DNA of 64,000 nucleotides from Trichococcus sp. K1Tr. Lineage in GTDB: Bacteria > Bacillota > Bacilli > Lactobacillales > Aerococcaceae. Under the pieces are notes generated by a model, which saw nothing but the letters and a program-made list of their open reading frames with translations, was not told the DNA's origin and searched no databases. This document shows positions 17,703 to 26,463 of the stretch, piece by piece. The stretch lies in assembly GCF_028309625.1 (NCBI RefSeq), contig NZ_JAQMHR010000007.1, forward strand, positions 62,001-126,000. The letters are read 5' to 3'. The translations under genes were made by a program, and so were the position numbers. Positions within the stretch are counted from its first letter, which is position 1, and each line of letters opens with the position of its first letter.

Positions 17703-19523
17703 TTATTGATGCTCGCAAGCATAATCAATCAGGTTCTGGCGGATTTCTCCGACAGGAAGCTGGACGAGTTCGTCCGCAAAAGCGAGGGTGTCTTCCAATT
17801 TGTAAGCGGATGCTTTCCCGACGAATATCTTTTCGTAGGCTTGGCTATCCAGCAAGCTTTCGTCTGCCAACAGCTCTTCGTAGAGTTTTTCTCCGGGGCG
17901 TATCCCTGTTTCGACAATCGTGATATCCCCTTCCGTGTAGCCGGACAGTTTGATCATTTTTTTAGCCAAATCAACTATTTTTACGGGTTCCCCCATATCG
18001 AGTATGAAGATCTCTCCTCCGTTTGCCAGCACGCCGGCTTGGATGACCAAACGACTTGCCTCCGGTATGGTCATGAAATAACGGATCATACGGAAATCGG
18101 TCACCGTCACAGGCCCACCTTTTTCTATCTGTTCTTTGAATACGGGAATGACGCTGCCTCGGCTGCCCAGGACATTTCCGAAACGGACCGCTGCAAATTT
18201 TGTTTTGCCGGGTTCGTTCAGTGCCGTCACAATCATTTCCGCAATACGCTTCGTCGAACCCATCACATTGGTAGGGCGAACCGCCTTATCACTTGAAATC
18301 ATAACGAAGCTCTTCACTCCGGCGGCTTTGGCCGCTTCAGCCATATTCTTGGTGCCGTAGATGTTGTTTTTGACCGCTTCCCGCGGATTCCACTCCATCA
18401 TCGGAATGTGCTTATGGGCAGCAGCATGGAAAACATATTCCGGTTGATAGCGCGCCATCACTTCAAAAATCAGCTTGCGGTCCTGCACATCGGCAATCAC
18501 GGGAACAATATCTATCGTTTTCCCATAAAGAAGGCTCAGCTCCCTGTGGATCAAGTAAATCGAATTCTCTCCATGTCCCAATAATATGATGCTTCTTGGT
18601 TCAAACTTCGCTACTTGTCGGCAAATTTCGGATCCAATCGATCCACCCGCACCGCTGATGAGAATATCTTTGTCCTTCAGATTTTCGGAAATCAACTCTT
18701 TGTTCAGTTCGACCTCTTCTCTGCTCAACAGATCAACTACGTCAATATCGCGGAGGCGATTGACAGACAATTTCCCTGTCATGACGTCCTCTATCTTCGG
18801 CATCTGGTTGACTTTCACGCCCACTTGGTTGCAGTAATCCAAAATGCGTTCCATTTCTTTAGGCTTCAGCGAAGGGATGGCAATCGTCACCTGATCAATC
18901 TCCATCTCGGCCACCAGTCGTGGGATGTCTTCCTCCTTACCCAGCACGGGGATGCCCATCAACCGATAATTACGCTTCTTCTCATCCCTGTCGACGATGC
19001 CGATGATTTCAATCTCATTCGGCCGGTGCATCAAGCTCGAGATGAAGAGGCGTCCGCCTTCCCCGGCACCGACCACCAACGTTCTGACTTTTCCTCTACC
19101 ATCCGAAATATTCTGTCGGGAAAGATCCTCATTGCGTTCGCGAAACATGCGCCAGGCTATCCGAATGCCTGGTATAAAAAACAGGCTAAAAAGATAGGTC
19201 AATAGGATATAGCGGCGACTCACCAGGTCAAAAATCCCAGTTGAAACGACTGCGGAGAGCAAAAAGGCAACCGACAAAATCTGAATATTGATGACTACAT
19301 CGTGGATGTCTGTATAATGGGGCATATTCGAGAACAAATGCCGCATTGTTCCCAACAAGATATAGATGCCACATGTTATGCCCACCATCACATAATAGTA
19401 AACATCCGGCAGAGCGATATAATTTTCAAGTAGCCAGTACGCCAGCAAAGCCGCCAATGTGATACACCCGATGTCAGCAATCATCAGCACAACCATTTTT
19501 CCTCTGAAAGATAACGTTTTCAT
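17703..19523 (-). CDS. Membrane-bound UDP-HexNAc 4,6-dehydratase (CapD/PglF/EpsC-like)
   Basis: A 606-aa protein with four N-terminal transmembrane helices (about 10-115), a first Rossmann-like domain (VVGAGEGGRLFISSL) and a C-terminal SDR domain. The SDR domain has the NAD motif SGAGGSIGSEICRQ and the PglF-type active site MISSDKAVRPTNVMGSTKR (Lys in place of the usual Tyr-x-x-x-Lys Tyr). The reaction converts UDP-GlcNAc to the 4-keto-6-deoxy sugar, the first step to bacillosamine-like sugars. I chose the ATG at 19523 because the GTG at 19535 abuts the AGGTGG ribosome site. It is the first gene of the transcript starting near 19.8 kb, followed by aminotransferase, CpsC and CpsD genes. Confidence 0.93.
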   Translation of the reverse strand: MKTLSFRGKMVVLMIADIGCITLAALLAYWLLENYIALPDVYYYVMVGITCGIYILLGTMRHLFSNMPHYTDIHDVVINIQILSVAFLLSAVVSTGIFDLVSRRYILLTYLFSLFFIPGIRIAWRMFRERNEDLSRQNISDGRGKVRTLVVGAGEGGRLFISSLMHRPNEIEIIGIVDRDEKKRNYRLMGIPVLGKEEDIPRLVAEMEIDQVTIAIPSLKPKEMERILDYCNQVGVKVNQMPKIEDVMTGKLSVNRLRDIDVVDLLSREEVELNKELISENLKDKDILISGAGGSIGSEICRQVAKFEPRSIILLGHGENSIYLIHRELSLLYGKTIDIVPVIADVQDRKLIFEVMARYQPEYVFHAAAHKHIPMMEWNPREAVKNNIYGTKNMAEAAKAAGVKSFVMISSDKAVRPTNVMGSTKRIAEMIVTALNEPGKTKFAAVRFGNVLGSRGSVIPVFKEQIEKGGPVTVTDFRMIRYFMTIPEASRLVIQAGVLANGGEIFILDMGEPVKIVDLAKKMIKLSGYTEGDITIVETGIRPGEKLYEELLADESLLDSQAYEKIFVGKASAYKLEDTLAFADELVQLPVGEIRQNLIDYACEHQ

Positions 19524-19674
19524 ATCCTGCACCACCTAACATTTCAGTTATTTTATTATCAAGAGACAAGAGTTGGCTTTTGCTTTAAAGGCAGATTTGA
19601 CCACAGTTAAACAAGCAGGTCGAATAGCGTGATTTTGGATTGAAAGGAAGGAAAAAGATGGAGATTGGATGAAA

Positions 19675-19708
19675 ATATGCGGGATATGCGGGATATGCGG
19701 GATATGCG
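19675..19708. repeat. Tandem 9-bp repeat in the dehydratase leader
   Basis: The unit ATATGCGGG occurs three times exactly plus a 7-nt partial copy (19675-19708). It lies in the long leader between the promoter at 19.80 kb and the dehydratase start. It is non-coding. Copy number could vary by slippage. Confidence 0.9.
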
Positions 19709-19720
19709 AGGTTAGTGTGT

Positions 19721-19752
19721 GCAACAAACAGCAAAATATTTTGCGCTGTTGC
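19721..19752. other. Hairpin in the dehydratase leader
   Basis: GCAACA/TGTTGC flanks a 14-bp palindrome GCAAAATATTTTGC (19721-19752). On the plus strand it is followed by CTATTTTTTT, so it would terminate plus-strand transcription; on the minus strand it would form a stable structure in the operon leader. Confidence 0.6.
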
Positions 19753-19801
19753 TCTATTTTTTTGAAGATGAGGGGTGAAAATTTGTTTTTTATATACCCT
19801 G

Positions 19802-19810
19802 ATTATATCA
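19802..19810 (-). promoter_or_regulatory. Extended -10 promoter for the dehydratase-CpsD2 operon
   Basis: On the minus strand TGATATAAT gives a perfect -10 (TATAAT, 19807-19802) with the TGn extension. No good -35 lies 17 bp upstream. Transcription from about 19795 would carry a roughly 270-nt leader holding the 9-bp repeats and the hairpin. Confidence 0.55.
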
Positions 19811-19884
19811 TAAAAGCCCGTCTGATTACGCTTTTAATCACCTAATCTGTTAAGATTCATCTTGTATGGCAGTCTCATGCCTTA

Positions 19885-21420
19885 TTACTCTGTTTTCCTC
19901 ATTACTTTTTTGAACACAAACTTATTTGCCAGTGAAAAGAAATACTGGAATTCTTTCGTCCGACAAAAAAGCAGGAAGAAAATGAGGTTCGGAACCGTTA
20001 AACAAACTACGAATTTCCCGGTCAATGCCGAAAGCGTTTCTCCAGTAATAAATCCAATGAATTTTCCGGTAGCCCCGCCTGCAGCCGCCGTTGTCGCGGT
20101 ATAGACGGCATATCTGTAATAGTATGATTTCAATGGAGCGGAAAACCCTTTTTTGTACAGGTAATATGGTTCCACCAAAAAACAAGTCGTCAATAAGCTT
20201 ACCAATGTCCCGATGATGACCCCGGAAACACCAAATTTCGGCGCAAGAGCAATCGAAACGCCTATATTGATCACGGTTTGAAACAAGGGATTATAGCGAT
20301 CATACCAGTACAAGCCAAGCGCCTCACGGAAGGTAAGCACCGCTCTTCTCATCCCCTGAACATAGAACAGCACAGCCAACAGCAACACTGTATCCATAGA
20401 CAGCCAGTAGATTTTCCCAATCCAGACAGCAATGAAGGGATTGAAAAGATAGAACAAACAGATGGCGCTGAAACCAAAAATCCAGAAAGTTGCAAACTGT
20501 ACCCTCCGGAAGACAACCAACAGCCGTTCCTTGTTGGACGTTGCCCCCAGATTTCCGATGCTTGCGGTTATCGCAGAAAAAAATTGGCCCATTATCCCAT
20601 TCAGCGCAATGGTGATCAATACATAGTTCGAATACAGCCCCACCCAAATTGTCCCAACTATCGCAGAAATCACGATGTTGTCGGTTGAATTCGTCACAAT
20701 TTCCCCTATTTTGTGCGAAACCATCGCGCCTGTATTCTTCTTGATTTCCTTGACCGTGTCATCATCCATTCTCTCTGCAGTTTTTTGCCGCAAAAAAGGA
20801 TACAACTTATCGGCAGTTCTTGCCACCATGAGATTCTGCAGCATGGTACAGGCAATTTGCACAATCAAGAAAAAGATATAATTTCTGGTGACGTACAGAA
20901 ATGCGATCTGCAAAAGATTGAGAAACGAGAAGAAAGCATAGCGGTAGATGGTAACGATATAACGCCGCTGATCCGCTACGATCAGATTTTGCTTATAGGC
21001 ATAGAAATAGGAGATGGCTGAGTTGCCGACGAACAGCAGGAAGATGATTTCAATATTGTTGACGTCGGGTACGTCTTTGATGAGGTACGATAGAAATGGC
21101 GTCATGCCCATGCCCAAAACAATTATCCCTGTACCGATGATGGTATAAGCTTTTTTGTAGAGTTGCATGATGGCCTGCACTTTTTTTGTATCATTTTCCG
21201 CCAAGGGTTTGTAGAGGCTGAATATAATGGCTGGGCCAATTCCCAATTCCACCAACGAAAGCATCGTCAGGATGCTGGTGAAGAGGCCGTTGATACCGAG
21301 ATATTCGGCACCCAGGATCCTTATGAAGACCAAGCGTGCCACGAACCCGATAGGCACCGCCACCAATTGTCCGACCATCGCTGCCGTTAAATTGATCAGT
21401 GAATTTTTTGTGCGTGACAT
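19885..21420 (-). CDS. Polysaccharide flippase (Wzx-like)
   Basis: A 511-aa membrane protein with about 14 hydrophobic segments. It belongs to the flippase group found in Firmicute EPS clusters (start MSRTKNSLINLTAAMVGQLV, then ILGAEYLGINGLFTSILTMLSLVELGIGPAI). The predicted role is export of the lipid-linked repeat unit. The ATG at 21420 follows GGGGGTGAG. It is the last gene of the block that runs from the sugar transferase, Wzy, GT4 and GT2. Below it the strand is quiet until the new promoter at 19.80 kb. Another flippase lies upstream in the same cluster (33.8-35.2 kb). Confidence 0.88.
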   Translation of the reverse strand: MSRTKNSLINLTAAMVGQLVAVPIGFVARLVFIRILGAEYLGINGLFTSILTMLSLVELGIGPAIIFSLYKPLAENDTKKVQAIMQLYKKAYTIIGTGIIVLGMGMTPFLSYLIKDVPDVNNIEIIFLLFVGNSAISYFYAYKQNLIVADQRRYIVTIYRYAFFSFLNLLQIAFLYVTRNYIFFLIVQIACTMLQNLMVARTADKLYPFLRQKTAERMDDDTVKEIKKNTGAMVSHKIGEIVTNSTDNIVISAIVGTIWVGLYSNYVLITIALNGIMGQFFSAITASIGNLGATSNKERLLVVFRRVQFATFWIFGFSAICLFYLFNPFIAVWIGKIYWLSMDTVLLLAVLFYVQGMRRAVLTFREALGLYWYDRYNPLFQTVINIGVSIALAPKFGVSGVIIGTLVSLLTTCFLVEPYYLYKKGFSAPLKSYYYRYAVYTATTAAAGGATGKFIGFITGETLSALTGKFVVCLTVPNLIFFLLFCRTKEFQYFFSLANKFVFKKVMRKTE

Positions 21421-21502
21421 CCGCTCACCCCCAATGCTCTTTCGAGTTTCTCAGGATCGTTCCCGACGCAAGCAATTGGCCACCATCCTATCTAACCTGC
21501 TG

Positions 21503-22306
21503 TCATGACCTGCCCCTATATCTCCAACCATGATAGGCTAGGATCAGTCTCGGTGGCGCCAGACCGACAGCAAGCGTCCTATAAGCATGTAAGTGGTATT
21601 TCAGAGGCAACCCAAGTTTTTTCCGCCATTTCTTTTTTAGCCTGTATTCATTTACCCTATACTTGTATTTTCGTTTGCGGTAAGATTCCTTGGCCTCAAA
21701 ATAATCAATCAACACATCACTCAGGTTGTAGCCTTTGTAGCCTTTTTCGTACAATTTGCACCACAAATCGAAATCCTCCAGCCTTTCAGTTTCCGACCCA
21801 GTCGTGTATCCTCCGACAGCAAGCAGAGCCTCCTTGCGCATCATTATGGAAGGATGAAGAAAAGTCAGCCCACGATAGATATCCAACTTTGACCGTTCTC
21901 CCCTAACCCCCTGGCTCCCCCAAATGCCGCCGTCATCATATATATTGCGGCCTGTGCCGACGATGGCATATTCAGGATGTGCATCCAAAAAGGCCACCTC
22001 TTTCTCAAACCTTTCCGGATGCGAGATATCATCAGCATCCATCCTGGCTATATATTCACCACTGGCAGCCTGTAGGCAGTTGTTGAGCGTTGGCGCCAGA
22101 CTCAGGTTGTGGGGATTCCTGATGATCTTGATTCTCTTGTCCCTTGCCGCTAGTCCTTCGAGAATTTGGAGGCTGTTGTCGGATGATGCATCATCGCACA
22201 CGATGAATTCAAAATCCGTAACTGTCTGATTCAAGATTGATTCGACTGCCGCCGTCAGCTTTTTTGCGCCGTTGTAGACACCCATGATGACCGTTATTTT
22301 TATCAT
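21503..22306 (-). CDS. Glycosyltransferase family 2
   Basis: A 267-aa GT-A enzyme. The N-terminus KITVIMGVYNGAKKL, then FIVCDDASSDNSLQIL, YIARMDADDISHPERFEKEV (DxDD metal site) and GSETERLEDFDLWCKLYEKGY are GT2 hallmarks of the capsule/EPS type (EpsE-like). It should add one sugar to the lipid-linked repeat on the cytoplasmic side. I place the start at the ATG at 22306, after GGGGGGAAACACC; longer versions from 22390 add residues with no GT2 match and overlap the upstream gene. It lies between a GT4 gene and a flippase gene in the same orientation. Confidence 0.9.
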   Translation of the reverse strand: MIKITVIMGVYNGAKKLTAAVESILNQTVTDFEFIVCDDASSDNSLQILEGLAARDKRIKIIRNPHNLSLAPTLNNCLQAASGEYIARMDADDISHPERFEKEVAFLDAHPEYAIVGTGRNIYDDGGIWGSQGVRGERSKLDIYRGLTFLHPSIMMRKEALLAVGGYTTGSETERLEDFDLWCKLYEKGYKGYNLSDVLIDYFEAKESYRKRKYKYRVNEYRLKKKWRKKLGLPLKYHLHAYRTLAVGLAPPRLILAYHGWRYRGRS

Positions 22307-22382
22307 GGTGTTTCCCCCCATTATTTGTTTGGCTTCCTTTCCGGAGCAAAAGTTAGCGCTTTGCCATTTCCCGTCAGCACGC

Positions 22383-23504
22383 TTAGACAAGCAATTCTTT
22401 GTAGATGATTTCCATCTCCTTCAAGACACTTTCAGTGGAATAATGTTGGATATCCGTCAAATTGGCGTGTTTCATCATTTCCCTAACGTTGGCATCCTTA
22501 TAAAGCTGACCTATCTTTTCAGCATACGTTTCCGGCGAATCGCCCGTGATCACATACCCGTTCCTGCCGTCCTTGACCAGATCCCTGTTCCCCCGGCAAT
22601 TGCTCACAACCAAAGGCAACCCGGTCGCCATCGCTTCCATGACGTTAACCGGCAAGCCTTCCTGGCGGGATGAGGAAACGGCCACATCAGAAAGCATCAG
22701 CAGTTTAGCGACATCTTTCCTGTATCCCATCAGCACGATATGATTTTCGAGCTGGCGTTCGCTGATCAATTGTCGATAATCTTCTTCACTCGGTCCATCT
22801 CCGACCAACAGCAATTTGCTGTTCGGGATATTCTTCGCGACTCCTACCATCGCCTCAATCAACAAATCTTGATGTTTCCTGTAGCTCAGCTCAGCCGGAT
22901 AGACAAGGATAAAAGCTTCTGAAGCGAAGCCGTATTCCTGACGCAGTTTCTGCTTCTCATTCTCAGACGGAACAACGTATTTATCCAAATTGACCCCCAC
23001 ACCTTTCACAAAGCGGCCCGCTTTGGCATGGAACCTCTTTTTGGCCTGTCCATAGTCTTCACTATTCATGGTGATCAACAGATCGGTATAGCCGGAAAGC
23101 CATTTTTCCACTGGATAATAAATTAACCAATTCTTCCGCGGTGCACCTTCAAAGAAATGGAAACCATGTGCTGTATAAATAACCTTCACATCAGGCATAT
23201 TCCTGCAGGCAAGCCGCGTCACTGTTGAAGCAACTGGCGTGTGCGTATGCACACAATCATACTTCCCTTCGCTGATGAGTTGCTTGAGGCTTTGATAGGC
23301 TGCGTAGTTGCTCTTCTTTAAAGGGGAACGCTGAAAGCTCATCGGGAATACCCGGCATCCGCGTTCCAAAAGTGATGGATCAATGGGATCTTTTACATTG
23401 CAAGCCATATCCACCGTATGTCCCAAATCCAGTAACAGGTGTATATGCGGGATTAAAAACGCATTGATGGTCGCCGATATAGTTGAAACATACAAAATCC
23501 GCAT
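22383..23504 (-). CDS. Glycosyltransferase family 4
   Basis: A 373-aa GT-B enzyme. The N-terminus (RILYVSTISATINAFLIPHIHLLLDLGHTVDMAC) and the segment HTHTPVASTVTRLACRN...VIYTAHGFHFFEGAP match the EpsD/CapM group. The C-terminal donor-binding half has LLLVGDGPSEEDYR, VALSSS-type SSSRQEGLPVNVMEAMATGLPLVVS and the E-x7-E motif of retaining GT4 enzymes. It transfers a sugar to the growing lipid-linked repeat. The ATG at 23504 follows AAGGAGTGAG. It belongs to the operon block between the polymerase and GT2 genes. Confidence 0.92.
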   Translation of the reverse strand: MRILYVSTISATINAFLIPHIHLLLDLGHTVDMACNVKDPIDPSLLERGCRVFPMSFQRSPLKKSNYAAYQSLKQLISEGKYDCVHTHTPVASTVTRLACRNMPDVKVIYTAHGFHFFEGAPRKNWLIYYPVEKWLSGYTDLLITMNSEDYGQAKKRFHAKAGRFVKGVGVNLDKYVVPSENEKQKLRQEYGFASEAFILVYPAELSYRKHQDLLIEAMVGVAKNIPNSKLLLVGDGPSEEDYRQLISERQLENHIVLMGYRKDVAKLLMLSDVAVSSSRQEGLPVNVMEAMATGLPLVVSNCRGNRDLVKDGRNGYVITGDSPETYAEKIGQLYKDANVREMMKHANLTDIQHYSTESVLKEMEIIYKELLV

Positions 23505-23524
23505 AGATGCTCACTCCTTGCCTT

Positions 23525-24754
23525 CTATTTTTCTGAAATGCCCATAAGGTTATTGGAGCTGAACGGGGTGTCCCATTGCTCGGATGCCAGGATTGTTTCA
23601 TTTTGCAAAGCTTTCTTCGCTGCCAACTCCTGTTGGTACAGGATGTTGAGTGTGAGGAAAACCATCCAGAAAAGGGGCTGTCGTTGATTCAGCAAGGTCA
23701 GGCTTTCGGCGAGTAGAGCCAAGACCACAGCCAGGTTGTTTACCGTGAGGATGCGTATGTTTTGATAGCACCAAAACAAAAACAGCAAAGTCGGTATGAT
23801 GCCGTAATAGAAGAGAATGCTCAACAAAGTCGAATGCACTTCATTCATGGAATAGGATCTGTCAAAGCGTCCATGATAACCTTCCCCAGCTCCGTAAATG
23901 ATCTTTTCTGGATAGATCACCAGCCTGTCGATGCCCCGGTCTTGGATATTGGTCGGACCAATTGTGCTTTCGTTGAGTCTGTCCAACTTCTGCTCGACTC
24001 GATCCATTATGGATGATTCCGAAAATCCCTTGACGTAATCAGTTATCTGCGAGCTGAACATCAATCCCAGCATCAGCAATGCCGTGATGGATAAAATTGC
24101 CATCACATTATGGCTGCGCTTCGTCAGCTTTCTGATTGCGAGTGCAGTGCTGACTGCATAGAAAACTCCGATCCCCAGAAATATCCCGGTGGATGACGTA
24201 AGGAAGATCAATCCGACTGCCATGATATGATACAGTACATGCAGTTTGCCGCGCTCGATCTTTGAGATGATGAAGGCGGTGATCAGCGACATGAAGATGA
24301 AGAAAGCCATTTGGTTAGGGTCATTGAAAGTGCCCATATAACGGGTCTCTGCATAATACCTGCCGATATTCAGTCCATAGATGCCCAGCTGAATCACGAT
24401 ATTCAGTTTGCAGACTTTCCCTACGTTCACCAGAAAGCGTTCGTCCTCAGAATATATCCGGAAAAACAGCACGGTCAGAAAATTATAGATGTAGTACAGG
24501 GATGCTTTCAAAAATTCGAATCTTCCGTACAACAGAAAATAGACTAAATTGATGCCAAAAACCAAGATGACGAAATACAACAGCCACTTGTCGGTCTTAT
24601 GGATAGTGATTTTAGCCTTCTTACCCGCGAGAACGACATACAGAACGAAAGACAGGATAAAAAACAGATCCGCTATCTGCAAACCGCCAGAGCTGAAGAT
24701 ATAGAACGGCTTCAACAACAAAGAAAATAGAAATAGATAGTGATAGAGTTGCAA
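23525..24754 (-). CDS. O-antigen polymerase/ligase-like membrane protein (Wzy candidate)
   Basis: A 409-aa membrane protein with about ten hydrophobic helices, including a long extracytoplasmic loop before the last helices (RGIDRLVIYPEKIIYGAGEGYHGRFDRS...NEVHSTLLSILFYYGI). This matches the Wzy_C/EpsG layout. It should join exported repeat units into polymer. I chose the TTG start at 24754, which follows AGGAGG by 8 nt and opens directly on a hydrophobic helix. A longer reading from 24994 would overlap the sugar transferase gene by 200 bp in another frame and is basic and unlike Wzy. The C-terminus is short and polar. Confidence 0.82.
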   Translation of the reverse strand: MQLYHYLFLFSLLLKPFYIFSSGGLQIADLFFILSFVLYVVLAGKKAKITIHKTDKWLLYFVILVFGINLVYFLLYGRFEFLKASLYYIYNFLTVLFFRIYSEDERFLVNVGKVCKLNIVIQLGIYGLNIGRYYAETRYMGTFNDPNQMAFFIFMSLITAFIISKIERGKLHVLYHIMAVGLIFLTSSTGIFLGIGVFYAVSTALAIRKLTKRSHNVMAILSITALLMLGLMFSSQITDYVKGFSESSIMDRVEQKLDRLNESTIGPTNIQDRGIDRLVIYPEKIIYGAGEGYHGRFDRSYSMNEVHSTLLSILFYYGIIPTLLFLFWCYQNIRILTVNNLAVVLALLAESLTLLNQRQPLFWMVFLTLNILYQQELAAKKALQNETILASEQWDTPFSSNNLMGISEK

Positions 24755-24782
24755 AAAAACCACCTCCTGCCGTTGCCTTTTT

Positions 24783-25433
24783 TCATTCCCTTGATTCCGC
24801 ATATGCGAACGGCTTTTCCCCGTCGCTTTCGTTCCCCTTAAAGTCTTCCATTGTCGCAGATTCTGCGGAATTGATGCCCTCCCGCGACAAAACCTTCTGG
24901 ATAGTTTGAAAGATGATTTTACAATCCCCAAAAAAAGTAACCTCATCGACATACTGAACATCCAAAGCAAATTTTTCTTTCCAACTGATGGCATTTCTGC
25001 CGTTCACTTGCGCCAGCCCGGATAATCCCGGTCTGACAGCATGGCGCCTTTTTTGATGCTCGTCATAGAGTGGGAGGTACTTCACCAACAGCGGCCTCGG
25101 CCCGACAATGGACATGTCCCCGAATAGGATGTTGAACAATTCCGGCAATTCATCCAATGAAGTCGACCGCAACAGCTCGCCGAACCTCGTCAGACGAGCC
25201 TCATCGGGCAGCAATTCCCCGCTCTCCCCTTTCGCATCCGTCATAGTCCGGAATTTATACAAGGAAAAAATTTTTTCGTTAAGACCAGGGCGCTCTTGTT
25301 TGAAAAGTACCGGACTGCCGATTTTGACCCTGACCAACCATGCGATGACAATAAGGACAGGGCTTAAGCCTACAATGGCCATTGATGACAACAGAAAATC
25401 CAAGGGCCTTTTGAAATATCTCTGATAGTACAT
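24783..25433 (-). CDS. Priming sugar-phosphate transferase (undecaprenyl-phosphate glycosyl-1-phosphate transferase)
   Basis: A 216-aa monotopic membrane enzyme that starts repeat-unit synthesis by moving a sugar-1-phosphate from UDP-sugar to undecaprenyl phosphate. It has the re-entrant membrane helix YFKRPLDFLLSSMAIVGLSPVL at the N-terminus, then LFKQERPGLNEKIFSLYKFRTM, RLTRFGELLRSTSLDELPELFNIL, GDMSIVGPRPLL and RPGLSGLAQVNGRNAISW. All are signature blocks of the bacterial sugar transferase family (PglC/EpsL size, without the long PglB-like N-terminus). With a bacillosamine-type pathway in the cluster, the likely substrate is a UDP-diamino sugar. The ATG at 25433 follows AAGGAG. Confidence 0.93.
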   Translation of the reverse strand: MYYQRYFKRPLDFLLSSMAIVGLSPVLIVIAWLVRVKIGSPVLFKQERPGLNEKIFSLYKFRTMTDAKGESGELLPDEARLTRFGELLRSTSLDELPELFNILFGDMSIVGPRPLLVKYLPLYDEHQKRRHAVRPGLSGLAQVNGRNAISWKEKFALDVQYVDEVTFFGDCKIIFQTIQKVLSREGINSAESATMEDFKGNESDGEKPFAYAESRE

Positions 25434-25487
25434 ACCACTGCACACTCCTTATTATCATTTTCATTCGCCACCTAATGACCAGCCTGT

Positions 25488-26441
25488 TCAATCCACAACC
25501 GCTTGATCAGAATGCTCTTTTAGGGCATGTGTTCGGTTGTCGTTTGCTTCGTTTATTTGTTTTTCGTTGACATAATGGAACATCTTATGGACGATTTCCG
25601 AATCAATGTTCTCATCGAATTTCCGGGCAAACAGGATGCCTTCGTCGACGCCCACCAAGCTGTCGTAATCGCTGATTCTGAACGTGTGCGGGGAATTGTT
25701 CCTGTTTTCGGACCTGTCCCAATCCACCAACATCGCATTACCGTAATACTTCTCTTCAAACCGGTACAGTTTGTCCTTAAAAGGGGAGCTCATGATGATC
25801 GTCTGCAAATACGCCTCATCCGCGCCGACTGTGTACCGATAATTTTTCCTTATTTCATCCTTTTTTGAAATGACATACTTGGCGCAATCTTCACTGATCG
25901 AAAAGTAGGCCGATCCCTGATAAAACTTGGTATCACTTCTCTTCAGTCCCAGTGTTTTTTGAAGCATGGCTACCGCATGATCCGCAAGACGGACAAACTT
26001 GTACTTCCGATTGTATTTCGTTTCCACGAAAGGATGATAATACGCACATTTGTACTCTGCATAGTCATAGCGCTCTGGCCTGAAGTTGATGAATTCATAT
26101 CCTGCATGTTCGGTAAAAAAACGATCTATCTCCGATTGAGTCTTCAGCGGGAGATCCACACCAGTGATGCTGTGGCAATAATCGAAACCGTCCTTCAAGG
26201 CGTATTCGACCAGGTTCAGGGTTGCTTCAATCTGACTGTACCCACCCCAATAAACGACTTGCCTAGGCAGCATAGTCAACTTCGAAAACTTTAAAACGCT
26301 CCGCAAATCTTCTTCATTAAAATCCTTCGCTTTCGCATCGACGTGTAAATAAAGGTTGTTGTTGGGCGCATCGAGTAGCCGAAACAACATGGCTAAAGTA
26401 TCAAAATTATGATGTGCCAGTATCAGATAAGCATGTTCCAT
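25488..26441 (-). CDS. Core-2/I-branching-type glycosyltransferase (GT14)
   Basis: A 317-aa protein. The N-terminus EHAYLILAHHNFDTLAMLFRLLDAPNNNLYLHVDAK, then VYWGGYSQIEATLNLVEYAL, HSITGVDLPLKTQSEIDRFF and YFSISEDCAKYVI are the classic bacterial 'core-2/I-branching enzyme' blocks. The family includes beta-GlcNAc transferases in animals; bacterial members in EPS clusters are mostly untested. The ATG at 26441 follows AGAAGGG and lies just below the BKACE-type gene. The acceptor is unknown; it may add a side branch to the repeat unit. Confidence 0.88.
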   Translation of the reverse strand: MEHAYLILAHHNFDTLAMLFRLLDAPNNNLYLHVDAKAKDFNEEDLRSVLKFSKLTMLPRQVVYWGGYSQIEATLNLVEYALKDGFDYCHSITGVDLPLKTQSEIDRFFTEHAGYEFINFRPERYDYAEYKCAYYHPFVETKYNRKYKFVRLADHAVAMLQKTLGLKRSDTKFYQGSAYFSISEDCAKYVISKKDEIRKNYRYTVGADEAYLQTIIMSSPFKDKLYRFEEKYYGNAMLVDWDRSENRNNSPHTFRISDYDSLVGVDEGILFARKFDENIDSEIVHKMFHYVNEKQINEANDNRTHALKEHSDQAVVD

Positions 26442-26463
26442 AATATCCCTTCTCTCTGATTCC

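Noticed and set aside
17492-17728. 78-codon minus-strand frame between the dehydratase and aminotransferase genes
   Set aside because: Lys/Asn/Ile-rich, overlaps the end of the dehydratase gene and lacks a ribosome site.
19675-19708. CRISPR-like short repeats
   Set aside because: Units are 9 bp and directly tandem with no spacers, so this is a simple tandem repeat.
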